From the NCBI GenBank assembly GCA_003139695.1, contig PLJM01000006.1, forward strand, positions 372,001-436,000: 64,000 bases of DNA. The letters are read 5' to 3'. The position numbers and the translations under genes are program-made. The notes under the pieces were generated by a model. That model made no database searches, was not told where the DNA came from, and worked only from the letters and a program-made list of their open reading frames with translations. Source of the DNA: Candidatus Dormiibacterota bacterium (GTDB lineage Bacteria; Chloroflexota; Dormibacteria; Dormibacterales; Dormibacteraceae). Shown here one piece after another: positions 29,036 to 36,226 of this stretch. Within the stretch, counting starts at the first letter, position 1. Each line of letters begins with the position of its first letter.

Positions 29036-29699
29036 AAGACAGGCTTCGAGCCGTGCCATCAGCGTGTGGCTGATTGCTCTGTTGGTCGCCCTGGTGGCCA
29101 CCATCCAGATCCGAAGCCAGGCCGAGGTCGAGCGCAGCTTTGCCGGCACCGACACCACATCGCTCGCATTCCTCATCGACAATCTCCACCGCGCCAACGA
29201 CTCCCTCCAGGCTGAGACCGCCGACCTGACGCAACAAGAGGCAACGCTCCAGTCCGGCGGCGACACTGCGGCGAGCCAGGTGCTCACGGATGAGGCCAAC
29301 CGACTCCGTGCGGCCGAAGGCCTGGTGCCTGTCGATGGACCCGGTGTGGTCCTGGTGGTGAACGCGACAGGCCTCGGGGCGCTCGACCTGCAGGACGCGC
29401 TGAACAACCTCGGTATCGGCGGTGCGGAAGCGATCGCCGTGAACGACAGGCGATTCGTGGTCGGCGTGCCGATCGAGCAGACGCAGGGTGGCGTCACAGT
29501 GGGCGGTGCTTTGGTGCCCGTGCCATGGACCATCTCCGTGATCGGCGACGCCAATCGCCTGGCGCAAGCCGCCGACCTCATGACGCAATCGTTGCGGGCT
29601 GATCGCCGCGTGCGCGAGGCAACCTATCGGGTCGAGGCCGATGTCGTGATCCGAGCTGTCGTCAGCGAGCGGCCTTTCGTCTATGGGGTGGCGCCTTAA
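29019..29699 (+). CDS. DUF881 family membrane-anchored protein, second of a pair
   Basis: From ATG 29019 inside the first gene. 226 residues: an N-terminal helix ('ISVWLIALLVALVATIQIRS'), a short coiled coil ('NLHRANDSLQAETADLTQQE') and the DUF881 domain with 'VPVDGPGVVLVVNATG' and 'LNNLGIGGAEAIAVNDRR'. The same layout as the upstream paralogue, with clear sequence divergence, suggests an old duplication and possibly a heteromeric complex. The frame is open upstream of the ATG but out of register with sense sequence there. Confidence 0.85.
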   Translation: MSALFKRQASSRAISVWLIALLVALVATIQIRSQAEVERSFAGTDTTSLAFLIDNLHRANDSLQAETADLTQQEATLQSGGDTAASQVLTDEANRLRAAEGLVPVDGPGVVLVVNATGLGALDLQDALNNLGIGGAEAIAVNDRRFVVGVPIEQTQGGVTVGGALVPVPWTISVIGDANRLAQAADLMTQSLRADRRVREATYRVEADVVIRAVVSERPFVYGVAP

Positions 29700-29725
29700 A
29701 GCACGAAAGAGGACTGATGCCTCGT

Positions 29726-29821
29726 CCCACGGCGGAGCCGTGGGGACCCCTGATGGACGCTGCGCCTAATGGATGCAATAGCGACGCCTGGAGTACTCAG
29801 ACGGCCGGGGTTAACCCGGCC
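29726..29821. repeat. Intergenic palindromes downstream of the DUF881 pair (modules B and C)
   Basis: The convergent gap between DUF881 and the PhaR-like gene holds CCCACGGC-gga-GCCGTGGG (29726-29744) followed by GACCCC, the module B layout with changed but still complementary arms. It also holds GGCCGGG-gttaa-CCCGGCC (29803-29821), module C, whose right arm touches the stop codon of the minus-strand gene. Either could act as a bidirectional 3' structure, but T-runs are missing. Confidence 0.6.
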
Positions 29822-30321
29822 TACCGACCACGCTTTGCTCTTTTTGATTTCTCAGAAGCTGGAGGGCCAGCGCTCCTTATTTGAGCGGACAAGCGGTCGA
29901 GGCGTTTGTTGATCTTGTCGATATCCGTGTGGCTCGGGATGCGCAACCGATGCAGCGCCTGCTCGATCGCCTCGTCCACCATGCCTTCGAGGTCGCCCCT
30001 TCGGCGCTCCATCTGGTTGACCAGGTCTGAAGGAACGTTCAGGGTCTTGCGGACATAGTCGAGCAGCGCCTGGCCTCGCTCCTGAAGCACGCCACCGTCA
30101 ACCATGCGCGACGGCCCACGCTTCTCTTCTGAAAGCACAATCTGCGACAGCGTGACCTGTGTCAGGTCTTGGCCGGTCTCGCGATCCACGACTTTGATCT
30201 CATGCCCGTCGCGCACCAGCCCGGCGATCCCCTCGAGCGTGACGTACTTGCTGGTTCGCGTGTCGTAGAGCTTGCGATTCGCGTACTTCTTGATAATGTG
30301 TCGCTCTGGTGTAGCCGTCAT
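29821..30321 (-). CDS. PhaR-like PHA accumulation regulator (DNA-binding)
   Basis: 166 residues. The N-terminal 60 ('HIIKKYANRKLYDTRTSKYV', then 'TLEGIAGLVRDGHEIKVVD') are the PHB/PHA accumulation regulator DNA-binding domain, followed by the second conserved segment 'TGQDLTQVTLSQIVLSEEKR'. The rest is a predicted coiled coil with a basic tail. In Proteobacteria PhaR represses phasin genes and senses PHA granules. Here the divergent neighbour encodes a helical, basic phasin-like protein, which fits. No PHA synthase lies in the window, so a PHA link is inference. Confidence 0.88.
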   Translation of the reverse strand: MTATPERHIIKKYANRKLYDTRTSKYVTLEGIAGLVRDGHEIKVVDRETGQDLTQVTLSQIVLSEEKRGPSRMVDGGVLQERGQALLDYVRKTLNVPSDLVNQMERRRGDLEGMVDEAIEQALHRLRIPSHTDIDKINKRLDRLSAQIRSAGPPASEKSKRAKRGR

Positions 30322-30381
30322 GTTGGCGTCAATTCTAATGCGCTGCGTTATGAGCTCCGTGGATTCAAGGAGGTTCGTGAA

Positions 30382-30900
30382 ATGGCCGCCAGGAAGCGCG
30401 CATCGACTCAGTCAAAGCTTCTCAACCGCGCAGTCAAGGCCGGCCGGTCTGCACTGCGTCAAGCGCAGAGGCGACTGCCCCCGGACGTTCGCAAGCAGAT
30501 CGAGCGGACTGTCAAGGACGGCCAGAAAACCATCCACACCGCGATCAAGCAGGTGGAGACGCGGCTCGAACGTACTGCTAGGCAAGCAGACCTACAGAAG
30601 GCGATGAAGCGCCTCGACGAGCTGAGCATGCAGGTGCGCAACATGGCGGCCGCCGCGGCCGCCGCTGCCGCCTCGTCCGCGACAACGCGCACCCGGCCGG
30701 CGACGCGCAAGGCGACCACTCGCAAGGCGACCACGCCCAAGGCCTCGACCCGCAAAGCATCTCCGCGAGCTACGCGTGGTACGGCCACCGCCAAGGCCTC
30801 GCCAGCCCGCAGGCGTACGAGACCAACGAGGCGACGGGCCGGGCCATCCTCCACGACGCCCGAAAGCACCGGCGGGCAGTCGAACGGCGACGCCTCCTAG
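30382..30900 (+). CDS. Phasin-like / histone H1-like protein with Lys/Arg-Ala-Thr-rich tail
   Basis: 172 residues from the ATG at 30382, chosen for its AGGAGG (30369-30374) 7 bases upstream. The open frame extends left but would overlap the divergent regulator. Residues 1-95 are amphipathic helix with charged heptads ('QIERTVKDGQKTIHTAIKQV'). A poly-Ala run precedes residues 110-172, which are low complexity with repeated TRKATTRKATTPKASTRK-like units, as in bacterial histone H1 homologues and AlgP-type proteins. Two readings: a PHA granule or nucleoid-tethering protein controlled by the neighbouring PhaR, or a DNA-compacting protein. It shares its stop CTAG with the convergent amidohydrolase. 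Confidence 0.7.
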   Translation: MAARKRASTQSKLLNRAVKAGRSALRQAQRRLPPDVRKQIERTVKDGQKTIHTAIKQVETRLERTARQADLQKAMKRLDELSMQVRNMAAAAAAAAASSATTRTRPATRKATTRKATTPKASTRKASPRATRGTATAKASPARRRTRPTRRRAGPSSTTPESTGGQSNGDAS

Positions 30901-32426
30901 AGCCGCCCGAACACCCTGACTCCGCCCACCAGCACAGCGCGTGGGCGGAGCTGGTCCCAGCTCGCGGTGGGTTCGTTGAGAGGGTCGCGGTCGTAGATCT
31001 GTAGGTCGGCGACCATCCCCGGATCCAGCGTCCCCTTGTGGTCCTCTTCGAAGCTGGCGAAAGCGCCTCCCACCGTATATGCGCGCAAGGCGGCGAGCAT
31101 GCCGATACCGTTCACCTGATCCTCGACTGCGGCGCGGACGCCAGGCCACGGGTTGGGGTCGGAGCTCACCGGGAGGTCCGAGCTGAAGGCGACGGGGACG
31201 CCGGCCTTCATGAGCGGTCCGTGGGCCGCCAGGTCCTTGCGATCTCGGGCCGGAAAGAACAGAGCCGACGCCACGCGGCCGAAACGCGCCGCCGTCGGCT
31301 GCATCACCGCCACCATCCGCAGCTTGGCCAGCCTGGCTTGAAGATCGGCCGGACAGATCGTGCAGTGCTCGACGCGGTGCCTGAGACCGGTGGCGCCAGC
31401 CGCTTCCACGGCGTCGCACATAGCTTCGATCGCGCCATCTCCAATCGCATGGGCCGCGACCTGAAGACCCGCCCGGCTCGCGCGTTCGACTAAAGAGCGC
31501 AGCTCGTCGGGCGTGGTTCGCCACACCCCGCCTCCCGATCGCATCGCGACCCGCTCTGCGCCGCCATCCACGAAAACCTTGATCGGGCCGGCGCGCAGCA
31601 TCGGGCCGCCAAAACCTTTGAGCACCCCGAGACTAGAGGTTGCTTCCAACAGTTCCCACGACAGGAACTCGTTGATGCGGATCTTCAGCTGTGCACCGTC
31701 CGCGAGGCGTTGATAGGCCCGAAGGTCGTCGGCAAATCCACGGTTGACGGCGGCGCCGACCGACGTGACTCCGCGCGACAAGAGCAGCCGCTGAGCCAGC
31801 AGGATGCCCTCTTGGCGACGCTCGATCGGCGGTGGCGGCTGCACATCCGAGACCAGCCGCATCGCGGCTTCGAGGAGGAGCCCATTCGGGAGCCCATTCC
31901 GGTCGCGGCCGATCCGACCTCCCGGTGGATCCTGGCCCGGCCCCATAAGGCCCGCAGCTTCCAACGACGCGGTGTTGGCCACACGGGCATGGCCGCCGCG
32001 CTCATCGATGTAACAAGGGCGCTCACGAGTGGCCTGGTCCAGCTCGGTCCGATGCGGCGGCCTGAGCTCCGCCAGCTCGTCGACCCGATACCCCAGCCCC
32101 AGCTGCCACTCGCCTTTCTTCAGGCTGCGCCCATGCTCGCGAAGTCGCTTCACTATCTCGTCGACGCTCCGCGTCCCGCCCAGGTCCGCGCCGAAACGTG
32201 TCAGCCCGTAATAAACGACATGCGCGTGTGCGTCATTGAAGCCGGGCAGCACCGCGCCACCGTGCATATCGATGACGCGGGTCGTAGGACCTTTCAGCCG
32301 CATCACCTCGGGCCCGCCCACGGCGGCTACCTGCCCGCTCGCGATCGCCAGGTGGCTGAAGGCTTGCAGACCAGAGCGACCGAGCGTACGAATGCTTCCG
32401 CTAGCCAGGATCAGGTCGGCGTTCAC
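30897..32426 (-). CDS. Amidohydrolase family protein, YtcJ-like
   Basis: 509 residues of the metal-dependent amidohydrolase 3 group. The metal motif HxH is in 'AVLPGFNDAHAHVVYYG'. A metal-site His is in 'GLQVAAHAIGDGAIEAMCDA', another in 'LRHRVEHCTICPADLQARL', and the final Asp lies in 'VPVAFSSDLPVSSDPNPWPG'. YtcJ-like enzymes are mostly of unknown substrate; some cleave formamides or cyclic ureides. The divergent start sits 20 bases from the threonine aldolase start, and the 3' end shares CTAG with the phasin-like gene. Confidence 0.88.
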   Translation of the reverse strand: MNADLILASGSIRTLGRSGLQAFSHLAIASGQVAAVGGPEVMRLKGPTTRVIDMHGGAVLPGFNDAHAHVVYYGLTRFGADLGGTRSVDEIVKRLREHGRSLKKGEWQLGLGYRVDELAELRPPHRTELDQATRERPCYIDERGGHARVANTASLEAAGLMGPGQDPPGGRIGRDRNGLPNGLLLEAAMRLVSDVQPPPPIERRQEGILLAQRLLLSRGVTSVGAAVNRGFADDLRAYQRLADGAQLKIRINEFLSWELLEATSSLGVLKGFGGPMLRAGPIKVFVDGGAERVAMRSGGGVWRTTPDELRSLVERASRAGLQVAAHAIGDGAIEAMCDAVEAAGATGLRHRVEHCTICPADLQARLAKLRMVAVMQPTAARFGRVASALFFPARDRKDLAAHGPLMKAGVPVAFSSDLPVSSDPNPWPGVRAAVEDQVNGIGMLAALRAYTVGGAFASFEEDHKGTLDPGMVADLQIYDRDPLNEPTASWDQLRPRAVLVGGVRVFGRL

Positions 32427-32446
32427 TCGAGAGTTAGAGTAGCGAC

Positions 32447-33478
32447 GTGGGAGTCATCGACCTTCGATCCGACACCGTGACCCAACCCACGGCTGAGATG
32501 CGGCGCGCGATGGCCACGGCTCCGCTTGGCGACGACGTGATGGGTGACGACCCCACCGTGAACAGGCTGGAGGAGATCGCCGCGACGCGCATGGGCAAAG
32601 AGGCTTCGGTTTTTCTGCCCAGCGGAACGATGGGCAACCTGATCGGGATTGCTGTCAATGCGCGGCAGGGTGAGGAGGTGATCGCGGACTCCGAGTCTCA
32701 CGTCTTTCTATATGAGGGGGCCGGCGCTGCTGCCGTCACCGGAGTGCAGATCCAGCAGGTCGCGACGCCTGCCGGCGTCATGTCCCCGGAGCAGATCGAA
32801 GCCGCCATACGGCCCCGGGACGACTTCCACTTCGCGCTGACGGCAGCTCTCTTTCTGGAGAACACACACAACCGGCACGGCGGCATCGTCTGGCCCCTCG
32901 ACGCGCTGCAGGCAGCCGCCGACACCGCCCACGAGCATGGCATTCGGGTGCACCTCGACGGAGCGCGTATCTTCAACGCCGCGGTTGCGCTCGGCATCCA
33001 TGTCGCGGACATCGCTGCGCCCGCGGACACCGTCACCTTCTGCATCTCGAAAGGGCTGGGCTGCCCGGCCGGCAGCCTCTTTTGCGGTACCCGGGAATCA
33101 GTTGAGAAGGCAAGGCGCTGGCGCAAGCGTCTCGGCGGGGGCATGCGTCAGACGGGGGTGCTGGCCGCAGCCGGCTTGGTCGCATTGGACACCATGGTCG
33201 ACCGCCTGGCCGAGGACCACGCGAACGCGCGGACCCTTGCCGAGGGCTTGGCAGAGCTGCCGGGCATCACCTGCGATCTCAGCCGGGTCCAGACCAACCT
33301 CATCTATTTCGACCTCGCGAGGATCAGCGGCGCGCAATTCCAGGAAGCGTGCCGGCAGCGCGGCCTTCTGGGTGAGGCGATGGGCCCGCGGCGAATTAGA
33401 TTCGTCACCCATGACGGCATCGCTGCAGCCGACATACAGTCGGCGCTTGAGATCTGCCACGAGGTGATGTCTGCCTGA
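32447..33478 (+). CDS. ltaE: Low-specificity L-threonine aldolase
   Basis: PLP enzyme splitting threonine or allo-threonine to glycine and acetaldehyde. 343 residues: '[20 protein letters not shown]' at the start, '[20 protein letters not shown]', '[15 protein letters not shown]', and the PLP lysine in '[19 protein letters not shown]'. It ends ...EVMSA. The DNA of these last codons, with GAGGTGAT, is reused as the ribosome site of the next gene and is repeated 715 bases downstream. A threonine dehydratase lies nearby on the other strand, so threonine catabolism is represented twice. Confidence 0.95.
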   Translation: MGVIDLRSDTVTQPTAEMRRAMATAPLGDDVMGDDPTVNRLEEIAATRMGKEASVFLPSGTMGNLIGIAVNARQGEEVIADSESHVFLYEGAGAAAVTGVQIQQVATPAGVMSPEQIEAAIRPRDDFHFALTAALFLENTHNRHGGIVWPLDALQAAADTAHEHGIRVHLDGARIFNAAVALGIHVADIAAPADTVTFCISKGLGCPAGSLFCGTRESVEKARRWRKRLGGGMRQTGVLAAAGLVALDTMVDRLAEDHANARTLAEGLAELPGITCDLSRVQTNLIYFDLARISGAQFQEACRQRGLLGEAMGPRRIRFVTHDGIAAADIQSALEICHEVMSA

Positions 33479-34229
33479 GCTGAAGCTGTCCGATGACGGC
33501 CTCTACTACTGGGATGGCGACCGTTGGGTGCCCACGCTGTCGCCAGACGGGAGGTGGCGCTGGAATGGCGCTGCGTGGGTGCCACTGGTGGCCGGACCGA
33601 GCGGACGGCCAGGCCAACTCTCCGAGCGGGTCGCCACGTCCTGGACGAAACCGATGTGGTACCTCGTTGCCGCGTTTTTCGGCGCACAAACACTCTTCGT
33701 CGGCTCCATGCCGTTCTGGTACATCCGGACGATGACGCAGTGGGCCGACGCGATGAACCGGCAAAACCAGCTGCTCAACCCTGGAGACCCGACTCCTCCC
33801 CCGGACTTGATGGCGAACATTGACGCCCAGATGACCGTGGCGTTCTATGTGGTGGTCGTTGTGCTCGTATTCATCTCGCTAGCCGCTCTCATTGGCGCTC
33901 TGAGTCGCTGGACAGGGGCGTTTTACGTGATTCTGGGCCTCCTTTGTCTTGAGACCCTTTACCTGGTGTTTGGAGTTATGGGCACGTTCGTCGAATCATT
34001 GGCCACCTCAGCGTTAGTCGGTCAGTCTCTCGGCCCGCCCGCCTGGATGATATGGGCGGAGGCCGGATTTGGAATTCCTGCCGCGGCTCTGTTCGTATGG
34101 ATGCTGATCGCCACGATCCGCATTGGACCGTGGGCCATGAGAAATGCGGCCGCAAACGACCCGGCTAGGGGAAGGGAGGTGATGTCTGCCTGAGCTGAGG
34201 CTGTCCGATGACGGCCTCTACTACTGGGA
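33461..34229 (+). repeat. 54-bp near-identical direct repeat marking a tandem gene duplication
   Basis: Bases 33461-33514 and 34176-34229 match at 53 of 54 positions. The repeat spans the last codons (EVMSA stop) of the gene before, a strong Shine-Dalgarno (GAGGTGAT; GGAGGTGAT in the second copy), a CTG start candidate and the first conserved codons of the paralogous membrane protein after it. The two paralogues themselves have diverged widely beyond this segment. Confidence 0.85.
33471..34193 (+). CDS. Four-helix membrane protein with Trp-rich N-terminal repeats, copy 1
   Basis: I start at CTG 33471, six bases after GAGG of a GAGGTGAT ribosome site. The first canonical start, GTG 33528, would cut off a conserved motif. 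The N-terminus has two Trp-rich units ('LSDDGLYYWDGDRWVPTL' and 'LSPDGRWRWNGAAWVPL'), reminiscent of short DUF2510-like motifs. Four membrane helices follow, e.g. 'MWYLVAAFFGAQTLFVG' and 'GFGIPAAALFVWMLIATIRI'. The last five residues EVMSA and stop duplicate the 3' end of ltaE, so this copy has a chimeric C-terminus. Function unknown. Confidence 0.7.
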   Translation: MPELKLSDDGLYYWDGDRWVPTLSPDGRWRWNGAAWVPLVAGPSGRPGQLSERVATSWTKPMWYLVAAFFGAQTLFVGSMPFWYIRTMTQWADAMNRQNQLLNPGDPTPPPDLMANIDAQMTVAFYVVVVVLVFISLAALIGALSRWTGAFYVILGLLCLETLYLVFGVMGTFVESLATSALVGQSLGPPAWMIWAEAGFGIPAAALFVWMLIATIRIGPWAMRNAAANDPARGREVMSA

Positions 34230-34863
34230 CGGGGCGCGCTGGGTGAGCACCCTGTCGAACGACGGCCGGTCGCGGTGGAATGGATCCGCGTGGGTGTCGG
34301 TGGGCGCGCCGGCGCCGCCGGGATTCTATGAACAGCCGCACACTGGCCCGCGGGTGCCCACGGGGTGGACGAAGCCTCTGCAGTATTCGGTGGTCGCGTA
34401 TTACGTCGCTTACGCGATCTGGGCAGTCGCCGGACCTTTCCTGCTGGCCGGCCCGCTCTCCGACTACATAAACCAGGCGGTGCAACAGAACGCGGCGCTC
34501 AACCCGGATGTGCCACCACCTTCGGCCGACGTGCTGGCAACTATCAACAACATCCTCACTGTGGCCCTTGGGATCGGTGCGGCGATCGGTGTTGCGATCG
34601 GGGCGGTGGCCATCATCGGAGCGTTGAGGCGGTGGACCTGGGTGTTTTATGCGGTGCTCGTCCTGCTTGGGCTGACGGCCGTCTCCTTTCCGTTCAGCCT
34701 GATCAGCGCCTTCACCACCTCGTCCCTGAGCCCGTTGAAGCTGCCTATCGCCGTCACGGCCGTGTCCGTTGCTTTCGGGATTCCTGGGGTCGCGCTCTTT
34801 ATCTGGATGGCGGTGGCCGCGTTCCGCCGCGGGCCATGGGGGATGGCGCGGGGTGCGGCCTAG
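34186..34863 (+). CDS. Four-helix membrane protein with Trp-rich N-terminal repeats, copy 2
   Basis: Paralogue of the preceding gene, overlapping its end by 8 bases. CTG 34186 follows GGAGG by six bases; the first GTG is at 34243. N-terminal units are 'LSDDGLYYWDGARWVSTL' and 'LSNDGRSRWNGSAWVSVG'. A Pro/Gly linker leads to four helices ('LQYSVVAYYVAYAIWAVAG', 'IAVTAVSVAFGIPGVALFIW' and two between). It ends '...GPWGMARGAA', probably the ancestral C-terminus. It shares a CTAG stop overlap with the convergent threonine dehydratase. Function unknown. Confidence 0.7.
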   Translation: MPELRLSDDGLYYWDGARWVSTLSNDGRSRWNGSAWVSVGAPAPPGFYEQPHTGPRVPTGWTKPLQYSVVAYYVAYAIWAVAGPFLLAGPLSDYINQAVQQNAALNPDVPPPSADVLATINNILTVALGIGAAIGVAIGAVAIIGALRRWTWVFYAVLVLLGLTAVSFPFSLISAFTTSSLSPLKLPIAVTAVSVAFGIPGVALFIWMAVAAFRRGPWGMARGAA

Positions 34864-35768
34864 CTGAGCAGCGAGGCGAGCAGCTTGGGGTCGATGTTTC
34901 CGCCACTGACCACGGCCACTGTGATCGGTCCCGGCTCGAGCTGCTCGAGCGCCGCGTAGGCAAGCGCCCCAGCGCCTTCGGCCACCACCTTTGCCGCGGA
35001 CGCCAGCTCCGGAATCGCCGTGCGCAGTCGCGGCTCGGGAACTGTCAGCCACCGATCGACGCACTCCTTCAGGAGCTCGAACATGCGCGCGTCGAAAGGG
35101 GCAGTCGTTCCATCCGCGATTGTGTCGGGCTTGATCGAGACGGGGCCGCCGGCTTCGAGGCAGCGCGTCCACAGAGGGTAGCCGTCGGATTGCACCCCTA
35201 TCACCTCGATGTCCGGCCGGGCACCCTTCAGGGCCGAGGCAATGCCGCCGATCAAGCCCCCGCCACCTACGGGCACGACGACGCGGCCAAGGTCCGGCAG
35301 ATCCTCCAGAAGCTCGAGCCCCAGTCCACCGTGGCCGGCCATCACCTCGGGGTCGGCGAACGGATGGATGAAGGATTCAGGTTCCGACTTCCATCCCTCC
35401 GTCGCCAGCCATTCGAGCATCGCGTCGCGGGGCATGAGGATCGGGACTGCACCCCATCGCTTCACGCCTTCGACCTTGGGGGCCGGCGCCGTGTCATACA
35501 TCACCACGCGGCAGCGGACGCCCAGTTGCTTGGCGACGTAGGCGCAGGCCTGGGCGGCGTTGCCCGCGCTGACCGTGATCAAGCCACGGCGAAGCCGGTC
35601 CGGGGGCAGGTTCAGGGCGGCGGCGAAAAAGCCTCGCACCTTGAAGCTGCCAGTCGGTTGGAGACATTCGAGCTTGAGCATCGCCCCGTCGACCGGGACC
35701 ATCGGCGTTCGAATGACGTGCGGCCTCGCACGTCCGGCCGCAGCCCGAATCCTCTCAAGGTCGATCAC
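34860..35768 (-). CDS. Threonine/serine dehydratase, PLP-dependent
   Basis: Deaminates threonine or serine to the 2-oxo acid. About 302 residues from GTG 35768 ('IDLERIRAAAGRARPHVIRT'). The frame is open to 35930, but that would overlap the divergent FmdB gene with non-conserved sequence. The PLP lysine is in 'ECLQPTGSFKVRGFFAA', the phosphate loop in 'VVPVGGGGLIGGIASAL', and there is 'VSAGNAAQACAYVAKQLGV'. No ACT regulatory domain, so it resembles the catabolic or racemase-like short form rather than IlvA. Only 17 bases separate it from the FmdB start. Confidence 0.9.
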   Translation of the reverse strand: MIDLERIRAAAGRARPHVIRTPMVPVDGAMLKLECLQPTGSFKVRGFFAAALNLPPDRLRRGLITVSAGNAAQACAYVAKQLGVRCRVVMYDTAPAPKVEGVKRWGAVPILMPRDAMLEWLATEGWKSEPESFIHPFADPEVMAGHGGLGLELLEDLPDLGRVVVPVGGGGLIGGIASALKGARPDIEVIGVQSDGYPLWTRCLEAGGPVSIKPDTIADGTTAPFDARMFELLKECVDRWLTVPEPRLRTAIPELASAAKVVAEGAGALAYAALEQLEPGPITVAVVSGGNIDPKLLASLLS

Positions 35769-35785
35769 CGCTGATAATCGTAGGC

Positions 35786-36061
35786 ATGCCGATCTATGAG
35801 TACAGGTGTGACGAGTGCGGCAAGAAGTCTTCGGCGCTCCTTTCGAGCTTTTCGTCGCCCGACCCAATTTGCCCTCACTGCGGCAAGCCGGCGCTTCGCC
35901 GGTTGGTCTCGACCTTCGCCACAGTTTCATCAGGCGACGAGGGCGGTGGCGACTTCGGGGGCGACGGGGACGACTTCGGCGGGGGTGATGACATGGGTGG
36001 AGACGACGACGGTTTCGGTGGGGACGACTCGGGCGGCGGCTACGGGGACGACGATTTCTAG
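35786..36061 (+). CDS. FmdB family zinc-ribbon protein with Gly/Asp-rich tail
   Basis: 91 residues. The N-terminal 45 are the CxxC_CXXC_SSSS ribbon: 'MPIYEYRCDECGKKSSALLS' and 'CPHCGKPALRRLVSTFA', four zinc cysteines. The remainder is an acidic low-complexity tail of Gly and Asp ending in 'YGDDDF'. The family was first named after a formamidase-linked regulator, but most members have no proven role. GATAAT (35773-35778) lies only 8 bases before the ATG, so if it is the -10 box the transcript would be almost leaderless. Confidence 0.88.
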   Translation: MPIYEYRCDECGKKSSALLSSFSSPDPICPHCGKPALRRLVSTFATVSSGDEGGGDFGGDGDDFGGGDDMGGDDDGFGGDDSGGGYGDDDF

Positions 36062-36105
36062 TTCGTAATCTGCGAATTAGCCCCTGAAGCTATCGCGGCA
36101 GGGTT

Positions 36106-36226
36106 GGCCGGGGTCCCCCCGGCCATGACTTTGATACCTCTGGGGTCCCCGCGACGCAGTCGCGGGAGGCAGCCCTGCGGCATCGCCGCACGCGCGATGA
36201 GAGGGAACCGACTGGTTCCCTCTTAT
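36106..36226. repeat. Palindromic repeat element in the fmdB-HD gap (modules C, B, A)
   Basis: No gene in 36062-36222. Module C GGCCGGGG-tcc-CCCCGGCC at 36106-36124. Module B CCCGCGAC-gca-GTCGCGGG at 36148-36166, with the same flanking segment as 5211-5229 but on the opposite strand. Module A ATGAGAGGGAACC / GGTTCCCTCTTAT at 36197-36226 (loop GACT), arms changed again yet still paired apart from one wobble. The right arm contains the stop codon of the minus-strand HD gene. This gap is convergent, so it holds the 3' ends of both mRNAs. Confidence 0.7.

Noticed and set aside
31710..32480. 256-codon plus-strand frame opposite the amidohydrolase
   Set aside because: Shadow of the conserved amidohydrolase and overlaps the ltaE start.
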